Origin: Acanthaster planci
Lineage: Eukaryota; Echinodermata; Asteroidea; Valvatida; Acanthasteridae
NCBI RefSeq assembly: GCF_001949145.1
Contig: NW_019091815.1
Span: forward strand, 1-22,973
Direction of reading: 5' to 3'
DNA: 22,973 bases
In this document: piece after piece, positions 1 to 11,500 of the stretch
How positions within the stretch are numbered: the first letter of the stretch is position 1
Layout: every line of letters begins with the position of its first letter
The notes under the pieces: model-generated
What the model was told of the DNA's origin: nothing
Databases searched by the model: none
What the model saw: the letters and a program-made list of their open reading frames with translations, nothing else
Translations under genes and position numbers: made by a program

Positions 1-952
1 ACAATCATAATGTAACGTTAGACATCGTAAAAAAAGAGGTGATTGCAATTCACAAGAGGTCCAGTTAAAAGTAACATTGTAGCAACTCAGACCGGGGTCA
101 GTACTAATCAAACATACTCACTTGAAAAAGATCGGATTGAAAAAGATCGTCAAGTGAGTCCAACTCACTTAACGGAGCGGATTTCCGCTGCGTTGACTCA
201 CGAGACTAGGGTCGCCATCTTGACAATTTTCCGCGATGCGCCCTCACCGTCAATATTTAGCTATTTTATGACAGAGGGCACTGTGTAGCACTGGGTTTGT
301 GCGCAAGTGTATGGCGCAGCACTTTTTTGCTACACGCCGCGGCCCCGTGATTTTCTTGCGCCTTCGTCTTGCATGAGTGTGTGCACGTACGTGCACTTGA
401 AGGTGTGGTTCTTAGACCATCCAATCAACCGTGCTATAGCATATCACCTGACTAAAATTTCCGTGTCGCATGCAGCACAGTGCTATACACACAGGTTCTG
501 TCTGCTTCGGTCTCATTTCCGGCTGGGTAAAACTGTGAGTGTGAGCCCGTTAGATTGAATGGATAAAGGCAAAAAGACTGAAAAATACCTCAATAACGTG
601 AGTGAAATCATTCAGTAAATGGTTTTTAAAAGCGGAAAGGTCAAGAATCTTGTTCGTGGGCAAAAGAAATTGCGCCTACGATGATAAGTGGGTGTGCCAA
701 AATGTTCAATACGCCGCCACGAAATTGCGCATACGGATTTGTGGCTAAGGATGGATCGGGAGTGAGAGTCCGTGCCACACTAGTGGGGCTAATTAGTACC
801 AGGACACTTTCCAATTGTTTACCTAACACCTGTCATGACTATTACAAGACGTTAAGCCATTTAACCATGGTTAAACCTACATGTAGCGCTAGGGTAAGTG
901 GTGTTGACCAAAATCAAAATGGATATTTGGTACATAGGCCTACGTGTGCATC
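1..952. other. 5' flank without a supported gene
   Basis: No open frame here shows a recognisable domain, and the frames are short and cysteine- or serine-rich as expected of chance translation. Around 118-158 a short imperfect inverted repeat (ACTCACTTGA and TCAAGTGAGT) encloses two copies of GAAAAAGATCG. I see no tRNA, rRNA or convincing promoter. Confidence 0.5.
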
Positions 953-2086
953 ATTACTTCGAGAACTCGAAGTCACTAACTCTGGTACTCTGTGTGACTT
1001 GGAGGAAACAAGGTTTTACATGGCATCATAATGTTATCGGGTTTGGAATCGAATTTTTGTGATGAAATGGTTTACAGCCCTAAGAAAGCTATTAAACCAA
1101 ATTTGGCAAAATGTTGCATCCTGACTCCACTTCAGCAGTTGTGCAAAGTCTATGGGGAGTAAAGAGAATTTTCGAAGTATTTCCCAACAACATCGGTCAT
1201 GTCAGTAAATGTTTTCTCAGTACAGAATTTGTGTCTTTCCAGCATTTCTGTAATGACTGACTTTTATTGAGACGAAACACAAGTAGGCCCCTATGATAAG
1301 AAAAGTGGAGTCAGGATGCAAGATTTTTTCCCCCAAATTTTCCCCAGTCAGCATACATGTACCTGCTTGATCTATACCTGTTATTGCTAATAAGGGAAAA
1401 ACAATAGTTTCAGAGCATGAGACAGAGTATTTTGGGAAAAAAGGAGGTCTTTTGCTCACCAATTTCTCGCTTCCACCCGTTGACTGTCGCTCCGTTCATG
1501 CCGTTCGTGTTTATCAGACTGCGCATGCGTTGAGCCCACCGATGACTGTGCTTGCTCCGCATCTTGGCTCGACCATTTTCGGTGGCGGGGTATAATATCA
1601 CACACGGCGCAGCACATGTCGCGCATCTCGCCTGATGCGTGTTTCCAGGTCGCAACAACGGCCAGGATGGGCCCATGATGAAAACAACACAAGATGTCAT
1701 CCCCTCCACCGAAAATGGTTGAGCCAAGATGCAGAGCAAGCTCTGTCATTGGTACGCTAAACGCATGCGCAGTCTGATAAAAACGAACGGCATGAACGGA
1801 GCGACAGTCAACGGGTGGAAGTGAGAAATTGGTGAGCAAAATCTCCTTTTTTTCCAAATACTCTGTTTCATGCACTGAAACTATTGTTATCCCCTTTTTA
1901 ACAGGCGTAGATCAAGCAGGTATGCTGACAAGGGATTTGATTTAATAGCTTTCTTAGGGCTGCAAACCATTGCACCACAAAAATTTCATTCCAAAATCCC
2001 GTAGTGTGACAATGCCATGTCAACCTTGTTTCCTCAAAGTCACACGGAGTATCACAGAGTTAGTGACTTCGAGTTCTCGAAGTAAT
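953..2086. mobile_element. Foldback (long inverted-repeat) element, non-autonomous
   Basis: The left arm (about 953-1603) reappears as a reverse complement in the right arm (about 1690-2086) over roughly 400 aligned bases with scattered substitutions. A spacer of about 90 bp separates them. The shared order is an end palindrome (ACTTCGAGAACTCGAAGT at 956-973), the block ending in CCTAAGAAAGCTATTAAA, a block around GTCAGCATAC, and an inner block containing TTGACTGTCGCTCCGTTCAT and ACCATTTTCGGTGG. No transposase-like frame is visible inside; the frames read through the arms look like chance. The base runs CATC lie just outside both ends (949-952 and 2088-2091) and could be remains of a target-site duplication, but that is weak. 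If transcribed, it would fold into a long dsRNA hairpin. It lies less than 400 bp upstream of the receptor start codon. Confidence 0.8.
1099..1341. mobile_element. Nested MITE-like insertion in the left foldback arm
   Basis: About 34 bp at 1099-1132 (core TTGCATCCTGACTCCACTT) returns inverted at 1303-1340 (core AAGTGGAGTCAGGATGCAA), giving terminal inverted repeats on a segment of about 240 bp. The corresponding place in the right foldback arm (around 1926-1945) runs straight from the GTCAGCATAC-matching block to the AAGCTATTAAA-matching block. That arm therefore acts as an empty site and marks this segment as a later insertion. No coding capacity is visible. Confidence 0.6.
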
Positions 2087-2454
2087 ACATCGTTATCATG
2101 TAGTCCTGACATGTACATGTAATACGAAGCCCATGACTAACAGTAGTGAGCATGTCAGTAGACATGGTATGTGGGTACGGGTACCTTTTGTCAGCTTTAC
2201 TTTGGGTTTGCAAATCATACATTGTACTTACACGTACACTTATGACACATTTTGCTTTTGGGGAGGCGCCAGGCTTTTTGATATTTCATACCCACCTTCA
2301 TGTACATGTATGTACATCATGTACTAGTAGGTAACGGGACTTGATGGGTGCAATCGGTCTGTTATGGTCATGTTTGTATGGTTTACGTGCAGTCCTCAAA
2401 CTGCGATCTCGCTAGTTTTTATGGATTGGTGTGCATGTACTTATTTTTAACAGT
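2087..2454 (+). other. Upstream flank, probable 5'-UTR intron end of the receptor gene
   Basis: The stretch contains several TACATGTA-type palindromes (near 2110 and 2298-2325). It ends in a good splice acceptor: the pyrimidine-rich run ACTTATTTTTAACAG has its AG at 2452-2453, two bases before the receptor ATG. This suggests that transcription starts further upstream and that a non-coding leader exon is spliced to 2454. I could not place that exon or a core promoter. Confidence 0.4.
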
Positions 2455-2572
2455 ATGGCCTACATGAGAATGAGGAAAGTTGTGCAGGACGCAATCATCA
2501 TTGTTATGCTTGTACATATATGCATTCCTCTGTCTGCATGCAGCCCACATCATGCATGTCCACCTGCCTCCG
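2455..2572 (+). CDS. Exon 1: signal peptide
   Basis: It encodes residues 1-39 plus one base. The ATG has A at -3 and G at +4, a strong start context. The n-region is basic (MRMRK at residues 4-8). A hydrophobic core at 13-28 (AIIIVMLVHICIPLSA) is followed by small residues, so cleavage near 28-30 is likely. The donor after 2572 is CG|GTAAGAAT, an almost ideal 5' splice site in phase 1, as is usual between a signal peptide and Ig-type modules. A frame beginning upstream at a GTG was not used, because it would have to read through the splice acceptor at 2452-2453. Confidence 0.75.
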
Positions 2573-5500
2573 GTAAGAATAATTTACTGGAAACACTCTC
2601 GCATTTAATTCGCGTGTACCTGCATGTATATTTTGTGGATTTGTTTGAAACAAATGCATTTGAGGTAGGCCTAGGTAAATGTAGACGTCTTTTGAATTTT
2701 ATGCCCAGTTGGCAAAGCTTACTCTACCTTGTACCCTCTCTGTGAGCCTAAGTACCTGCACAAAATTCGGTTTCCCCCCCCCATAACTTCAGTCTGTTTT
2801 GGCAAAGTTTGAATTTTTGAGACGAATGTGGCTCAATGATTCAGCTATTGCCTCCCACTTGGTTGACAACATTCCACATTGCCCCAGACGCATTCCCAAC
2901 TGCTGGTGCAAGTGTTCTGTTCAGAAGCCTGCTGAGGTCAGAGGTCATGCTTTGTCATTGTGGTCAGAATAATTTCTTCCCTGCCCCTGACTCATAAAAA
3001 CTTCCAGATATTAAGCTTGGTACAGTGTACTGGTACTCGGTACGTGTACAAGTACAGTACATGCAGTCTTAGTGTTTTTAGAAGCCAATGGACTCCGTAC
3101 TGCAAAGGGTCAAGGTCATTTGTGACAGTAGACCCATAGACAAGAAAGACTCGTCACGTGAACTTCAAATTTGATACTGTTTTATTGTTTGAGGGTCCTA
3201 GTCTTATTCATTTGTTGAATACTGCTTTAATGTTAAACCAAAGCCAATAATTTAATGGTATTTGAGTTTTTTAATACATCATTCATGTTTTATGTGCAAT
3301 AATGTGCCCATTATTACTTCGGGAATGTACAATGATGACCAACATTTTTTTGGCTCTCTGATTTCACTGATCTCTTTGCAAAGTGGTGTTCAACTACATG
3401 TAAACTTTGTGTTTTGTAGTCTTTTGAAAACTTCAACCTGTTTGTTGATTTACAGTACTTTGATATTATTTGATCCCTGTGCAAGGATTAAATTTTTTTT
3501 TAAATTTATTTTATCTTATTTCAGCCAACATTACTCAAGATGTATTTCGCCTTGCTAATAAGAGTGCCAATGCACAGCTTGGTCTTTGGCACCGACTGCC
3601 CTGCCAATCTTATCGACCAGAGGAACATCCCTTCGGTATTGTGTGGTACAGAGGACGTAGCATCGATGACCCGGCAAGACAGACACTGATTACCTACCAA
3701 GATAACGATACTTACCGGGAAAGCGACAGATATGTATTTTCATCTAATTTTGGCCTTATTATCAAAGGCATTGACAGAAGAGATGAAGGCAGCTTTCTTT
3801 GTGAAGTCGTCTTTAAAAATGCTGATAGCAGAGTAGAGGAAATCAACTTACAAGTCATAGGTAAGCATTGAAAGACATTTTGTTCTCATTAGATATTGAG
3901 TTGAGTGTGTGATCATAAAATACAAAACTTGAATTGCCAGTCAGACTTGAAACATTACATAGATCCCAAAAGAGATTTTTGTGAAGGTTACTGTAATAAG
4001 CAAATGTTTCTGTTTGTTTGTTCATATGAAAGGGTGATACTGCATGGATGGCTGTTCAAGCACTCAGTTTTGTGCATGTATCTGTGTACATGTATACACT
4101 GTACGTGTAGGTTCAAATAATGAAAAACTGGACTGTTGTAACTTTTTGGTGAATGGACGTTGCCGGTTGACTTTCTGCCATGTTCAAAAGAAGCAAGAAA
4201 CCACGCAGTTAGGCAAAGTCAAACTCAACCAATGAACTCATCACTGAAGTTTTCAAGATTCTACTCTTGAATTACGATGAAACTGTACATGGTACGTGTA
4301 TCTCGATACCATGGACCCCGCTGTTTCTGTCGGCCTTGATTAAACCACTCAACCTGCATGAAGGTTGCGCTGAATGGGTAGGGGATGGATTTTCAACAAC
4401 TTTCTTTGGAGACTTCAGTGACGTTTCATTTGCCCCGTTCATATTTAGATGACTACTTTCCACCAAGAATCGGTGACGGGTCACTGCCTGCCAATCTCCA
4501 GCGAGGACACAGACACAAGGTGTCATGTCGTGCACCTCAGACCCCGGAGGCACCAGTAGACGTGGTGTATTGGTCAGTTGGAGAAGGCATCACTACAGAC
4601 ACAGAAATCATTGCCGCAAGATTCATCAAGCATGGCGGTACCAACCTGTTTTTCAACTACGGTGCTGATTTCAGTGTCAACAGCGACGCTTCACTTACTG
4701 TCAACTCGCTGGAAAGTTTCCAGGAGAACAGGGTGACGTTATGGTGTCACGTATTCCAGTCGAATGGCACGCTCAGCAGCTCTTCCACCGAGGTTTATAT
4801 CTCAGAAGGTAATTGTTCAAAGCAAGGAATCAAATTGAGTTGTTTTATGTGGGAGGGGCGCTATCTGGTGGGGGGTGAGCATGAACAGGCACACCAGAAC
4901 ACCCTGGGCTCAGATCTCTGCTGGTGTTATTGCTATTTAAATTTCAGCAGTAGACAGGCCAACAGCGGAGGGGGCGGCAAACATGAGGAATTTAAAGAAA
5001 AAGAAACACAACTTAAGTTAATTGTTCCTTCTAGGTGAATGGCAGGAAATGTACATGTATAATCTGAATGTATTGAAATGGCACAGTTTGAGCCTAAAAT
5101 GATGAAATTGGAAATGTCTGAAAAAAACAGTTTAACTATTCAGCCTTCCAAATTGATTAATTGCCAAGAAAATTAAATTCACACTGTGGACTTCCTCCTG
5201 ATGGAAATAACAAAGAGTTCACCCTATTGTCATTATCCAATCCTAAAATTACATGTACATTAGAATAAAAACAATAAATCAATATCCCTCAAGTACTGGG
5301 GAGATTACTCTCTAATCACTGTGTACCTTAGAGATAGAATCTAATATAATTGAAATCCATTCATTCCAAACAATTTCAAAATTAAAGCAATAATCCTCAA
5401 GTACATTTGCCCGTCTCATTAATTTACTTGTCACAGTTTGCCCAACATGTGCCTGTACATGTACATGCAAGTAATGTACACTTATGCGAAACAAGAAACT

Positions 5501-8500
5501 TCCTTCAATTTAATGATCTAAACTACATAACCCCACATAATTACTCCACCATAGATCCTACTCATAGTTTTTGGTCTCGGCACCATGGACGTCGATACAG
5601 ATATATGTATATATACATGCACATGTATATGTATATGCAATCCAGACTTGTCTGAGCACACTGCTACAAGGCCGCCATTATTTTACCGCTCGAAAGTAAC
5701 AAAACCATTTGCCCAATTTACCCGTAAAATAATGTATTTGTACCCTTCCCACGATGTCTAACAATTTCTCTACTCCCCTGGAAACCCATTCGATGATTTA
5801 CAAGAAATTTACAAGCCCAAGAAGAGTGAAATTTACCTATTTAAATTTCAGCAGTAGACAGGACAACAGCGGAGGGGACGGCAAACATGAGGAATGCCCC
5901 TGCCACCGCATGGTGGCGCTGTTGTTACACACCAGCATACTCACAATTATATGTACGATATGCATGACATCCCTCACATTTATATGGTACATGTAACTAG
6001 CAGACATTAATTTAGGGATTTCCGATCTTTAAAACAAACTTTACGAAATGCAGTCTGAAAATATCAATCATCTTGTGGTTTGAACTTTGTTATACCGGTA
6101 TTTCTCACAACCATCTTAGAAAAATACCTGCGAAGAAACAAGTCAACTTGGATGGCCCAAACTGGTCCTTTTGTGCTTGGAATGTACCTTATTCTTCATT
6201 TCTCAGTCATCATTGCTTGACATCATATAGAGAGGTCATATTTTCTGTTATTAAAATCCTCAATCTGTCAGCACTTGGACATATTGGCCAGTTAAGGACT
6301 GTTAAAGGCTAAAAAAGTTCATTTAGAAGTGTAGACTTCATTCGTCCTAGGTTTCACGCCCTTCTGATTCTGTATAATGTACAGTATGTATGTAGTAGTA
6401 GCGTTGTGTACATAACTTCTCTATCTGAATTCTTTTGTGTGCACTCAGATAAAAATTCCAGCACTGCTTTCAGGAATTCAACAACCTCGACCTTCTATCT
6501 GAAGAGGGGATCGACGCAAGTCCTTCCTTGCACCAGTTGGACACCTGGTGATGCAATGTGTAACGTCCAGTGGTTTCATGAGTCAAGTGAACAACCTGTT
6601 GTTAGTTACAATGTTTCGGCCAATATCCTCGAAGTGGATTCCGTGTATGACTTTGCTGGTAGTTTTGGCCTGGTGATCTCATCGGCCAACAGTAGCCATG
6701 CTGGACAGTACAACTGCACCCTGGCTTCTACTGATTCAGGAACTAAGATTGGAGTCATCAATGTGTTTGGTATGTCTCTCAAAAATGATGGAGCTGCTTC
6801 ACAATTCCCATCACTCCAGCACTGATATCACTTTGTATAAACTCTGATCTTTCGTAAACTCATCATTAGGTTTGATATTTGCTTTTTCCCGTAAATTTAC
6901 TTGTCCATCAATGTGCAAGTTGATTGTGCTATTTATGCCTTACCAATCCATCTTATCCATTTTGCCACCTGTGTTTTTCTCAGGCATCGGTTTTCCAACA
7001 AGTGTAATCTAGAGGGAAATGTTCATGAAATGATCAAGAGTTTTTTGTGACAGATGTATCACACGTGTCCAGCCCTCTTTCTAAAACTGACTTCTTTAAT
7101 TTTATCATTTCAAATGTGAACACCTACCGCTGCACGCTTGAGAGCTGCCAAAAATGTAATGTCTCCATTTGTGCATGTAATGGCTATTTAAAATCAGACG
7201 TCAATGTGCATGGTCAATTTTGGGGTAATTTGGCCGATTCCCAATCATTGTTTTGAAATTGTGTGGGTTTTCAATTGCCCCAAATCTGTTTCCAGTTGAA
7301 TGCCCCAACCCGGGAATACCCGAAGGAGGCACCCGACGAGGACCCTCTAGCTTCATGCCAGGTGCTGAAGTGTCTTTTGACTGTCATGATGGCTACGAAA
7401 GAGAAGGTTCCATCTTCAGTGTCTGCCAAGAAAATGGTGAATGGTCCTTTCCGGCGCCCAAATGCATCCGTGAGTAAACCTATTCATAACATGACAACCA
7501 TAGAATTGTGCGTAAAGCTACCATTGAAAGAGGAGATGCTTAGCAATGGATTCCCCATTGCTTAACAGCTTTTCCATTAAGTGGTTATCTGTAGAGGGTT
7601 TGCATTGCTGCTATCTTGCATTGGTGCTTTCTTCCACAGTGTATGCACCAAGGAGGTTTGTCATTGAAACAATACAATTGAATTGCCCTGTAAGATGGCA
7701 AACATGCAAAGCCTCTGCACCATCTGTGTGACCCATTTATGAAAGAGTCACAGTGCCATTTTCTTCACCAATTTTGCTTGAGTTTTCGTATATGAAGCAT
7801 TTTGATGACAAGTGACATTGCGTGGGTGAAAAGTGTTCAGGGTTCCCATTGATTTCCATGGTGCCAAGATACTTGGTAACTCAAAAGCCACTTGAGACTC
7901 ATTCTCATAGAACGGGTCCCCTCTATTCTCTGATTTGATCCCAGCTTCATTGGCTTTTACAGAAAAGTAGTTTTTTGGGTTTGATTGTTGGCTTTTCAAC
8001 ATTGCCCTCATGTGATGATGCCTTCATCAGGTGACAGGTCACGTGCCATTAAAGGTGTACTCTTAAAAGACCAAAGTTAAAGCTTTTCCAATACTGTTGT
8101 GCGACTGTTTAGGTAGAGCTTCAATGCAGGCCTTTCGAGTTTTGGAGGTACTCAAGTACATAATGTCCTTTCTTGACGTTTATGCAGTCTGACTTCAAGG
8201 AAACCAAAGTTTCAAGTTGTCTAGTTTTGAGTGAAGGAAAACCGAATGTAATTGCTTACTGGAAAAATTGATCTGTCAAACACTGTAGTGGATATACGAT
8301 ATATCAATTGCCGAATACTCTGTTAAGGAGAGACCCCATTCAAACGTCAATTTTATTTGTATCATTTTATCTTTCGTTGAATTAGAAATGAATGAAGGAG
8401 ATGATGGCTCCTCCTTAACGTGGCTCGGCATACTTGGAGGGTGCCTCGTATTCATCATACTTTTCCTTGGTGCGCTGTGGTACATGTACTCACGCAGAAA

Positions 8501-11500
8501 AGGGTGCTTCAAAAGAAGTCAACAAGATTTTAATGATGGCCGCACCACTGAAATAGGTACGTTTATATGTGTATTTCAGATTCTTATACATGTATGTGAG
8601 CTGAGTACCACTTGCAGTAGTCATGCTATAAATTTGGGATCCAGTAGTATGACATTTGTGACCCACTCTGTGAAAATGAGTTGGATGTCGCAAAGTTGGA
8701 ATGGAAGCTTTGGCCGTTTTGAGTGGATAGAGTGAAAATTTAATCAGAGTTTGGATTTTGTGGTTTGGTTTTATTTTGGTTGCTTTAAAGTTTTAAAAAA
8801 GTTCAAATGACTCACAAATTTTGTTAACTATTCTTGTTAAGCAATTGACAGCATCACGATTTTTAGTGTGTTTCTGGGTTAGTTGCAGTGCGTGTGTTAT
8901 TTTTCAAATCCCTTTTTCTCCATTAAGACAATTCAAGGTTAGGAAAAAGTGTACAGAATGAAACAAGGACAGCAATACAACACGGATATCCTACAGGTCC
9001 ATGATATACCCAAATGATCACCACTTGGTTCATTCCCTTTTCGTTGATGTAGTTAACTCAAAACTTCAGGTTTGCAACATCTGACTCATTTTCACATATC
9101 AGGTCACATTTGGCATTGTGTCCCTGTTAAACCTGACCTGTGCACTTTGACCTGGAAATGTTAAGATTTAATTCAAACTGTGTTTATTTGTGTGGCAGGT
9201 ATTTCGCACAATTTCTTAATTACTCTTTGATATTGAAAGAATGTGCTCTAAACTTCTAAAAACAAATGTCAAATGTAATAACACTTTATAGAATGGCCTA
9301 CCAATACTTGTGCATATATAAAATAATTCGAAACCTCATCAGAAATACTGCTTACCAGCAGATGTTAGATATCTATCCCTGCTTCTGTAGTCTCTACTAC
9401 ATTTACCGGTGTTCCCATAGTGGAAGTAGAGCCAATGATTTTCCGTTTCAAAAATGAGAATTTTCCGTTTTGTCAAATCCCGAATTCTGCTTCAGAAATT
9501 CAAAATCCGTTTCATACCTTTGTAAGCATGAAAATTGGAGAGCAAGTTTCAAACTATGCATGGAAACCATTTGCTCAACAACATCGCCCGCCCCCCCAAA
9601 AAAAAAATGTTGTGTGGAAATACTCTTCAATTTTTGTCACTTTTGTAAAATTTCTGTAGTGAGAATTAAAAAAAATTAGACAAGAAATACTGCACAATCC
9701 ACCCCTTGGTTTCACACCAACACGCAATCGGCAAAAACTTGCTGCGATTCAATCGACAATTCATGTGCTACTCCTCGTGTATGAAATCAGCTTACATACA
9801 TGTACAGCACATGTACACTGAAGTCACAGAGTACATGTAGGTCTTGCATGTAACAGTCGTTGATCACAATATGCTAATGTTGGACATCAACCCGCCATTT
9901 TATTTGGCAGTTGTGCGACAGATCAGAAAGTTAACATTCACTGAGCCTAAAAATGTATGTTTATGACTGAAAACTTCACTCTTTATTGAACACTTCCGAG
10001 AGCCCATTCAGCTACATGTATGGTGCACCAAGCTTACCAAGTTTCGTCTAATTCAAGAAATATGTAATAAGTCTTCCATTTTGCTGCCGCGGTTTCATCG
10101 TTCGCCATGCGGTACTAGCCTTGTCTCAAGGCGTCCATGCGGATTCACAGGCTAAATTCCCAGTAGCAGTAGTCATTATGTGTGAGTAAGAACTTGTTTG
10201 CGCCTTGTTTTCATTGCTTGTACGGTGTTCGTGTGAACGGCCAATGTGTGTCCATGTACAGAGTGTATTGTATACAATGTACCGTACCGCGTCGCTACAC
10301 TGTATCGAGCCGGCTGCCGGTACAGTCATGGGGCTCACGCACTTCCCAGTGTCCGCACTGTCACGGCGGGGATGACCCAACCATGTGGTGGAGTGGTGCA
10401 ATTTAGCACGTTTCCAGTTCATTAAAAGAAAGCATTTGCAAAAGGTTTGGTAGGCATTTATTCTTTAATCCTTTGCAGAAAGTTTTCTTTACTTTTTAAT
10501 CCATTTTTAAGGGGAAATTTTGCAATTTCCATTTCAAGCAGTGGATTCCGTTTCAAAGTGTTGAATCCGCGAATTCCGTCCGTTTTCCGCGGTCGCAGAA
10601 AACCATTGGCTGTATACACGTGCATGCAGCTTATTAACCTGCTGCAGAGTGAAATCATGCTGTTTCATTTGTACATGTACCAGTACATGGATGGCTTTGA
10701 ATTGGCATACCGCTGTGGACCCTTTTTCGTCATTTACCAAACCTTTAAAATACGAGTGGATGTCATATCATGCATGCTGTCTTACGCATTTTCTTATTTG
10801 CTGGAATTCCCAGAAAGTGCATAAACTGTTAAGTTAGAATACATGTATGTACATGTAAATCGTTGATTTTGACCGTGGTTGGTGTAATGGTCAAGTGATC
10901 ATATTGTGACCACATCTTGCTTTACAGTTAGCATTTGTAGGATTTTATATTAAAAGACCGGGCCAGCTAAGAGAGAGTTAACCCTCAGGGGAAGGCGGGG
11001 AGATGACACTGTGACCCACACGTTGAAATGTTACACCTTCCCCCAAACTCTTGAAAAAAATCAAACTGTCCTTCCATGACATTTTTCTTTCAAGTCTTGT
11101 GCAACGTTTGATACCAAATTTGCAAAAAGACAAAACTTTTTTCGTTTACATGGCAATGAAGAGTGAGAGGTCATCCAAGAGTGAATGTTTCATGCAAACG
11201 CTTTGAAAGACATCCTTCTTATATCAAGTTGTACCGGTACATGTATGCTTTCCTCCAAAGTACGCCAAAAGCCAATGCTGTAGCCTCCCTTCAACCCTAA
11301 CCTTCCCCAACCGCACAAAATTAAAAAGTAGTAAAGTGTGGATAGGTCTGGTAGGCCCATAATAGCTGGCTTTTGCATTGGGTTTGGCATACCTCAGAAA
11401 AACTAAGTCCAACAGCCTCTGTGCACAAAGTCCCATATGGGTATTTAACTTTGTGTGAATGGGGAAGGTTGGGGCAAGCAACCCTGGGGCAAGCAACCCT

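Larger units (their letters stand above)
4809..6448 (+). other. Intron 3
   Basis: Borders are GTAATTGT and GTGCACTCAG, phase 1, length 1640 bp. It contains two copies of a 59-bp dispersed repeat (4933 and 5837), a 16-bp palindrome GCCACCGCATGGTGGC at 5902-5917, and an alternating purine-pyrimidine tract at about 5594-5640. No further Ig-type exon was found. Confidence 0.6.

Noticed and set aside
681-1031. Plus-strand open frame of 116 codons upstream of the gene
   Set aside because: Its C-terminal part lies in the foldback left arm, it has no recognisable domain, and its composition looks random.
1410-1875. Minus-strand frames of 109 and 139 codons inside the foldback
   Set aside because: They overlap in different frames and run across both arms of the inverted repeat, so their openness reflects the repeat and not a protein.
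2826-2890. A functional tRNA gene
   Set aside because: No intact B box and no cloverleaf pairing; kept only as a low-confidence SINE remnant.
4809-5038. Continuation of the Ig 2 frame past 4808 into the 59-bp repeat
   Set aside because: A good donor with the right phase ends the exon at 4808; the extension has no Ig character and enters a dispersed repeat.
6984-7012. Strong acceptor-like GTTTTTCTCAG in intron 4 as an extra exon
   Set aside because: The phase-1 frame stops after ten codons and no frame-preserving donor lies before the stop.
10126-10422. Minus-strand frame of 98 codons in intron 6
   Set aside because: No recognisable domain, no splice context, and it overlaps an equally meaningless plus-strand frame.
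10868-10915. tRNA-like GTTGGTGTAATGGTCAAG in intron 6
   Set aside because: Only a D-arm-like phrase is present; there is no acceptor stem or T arm.
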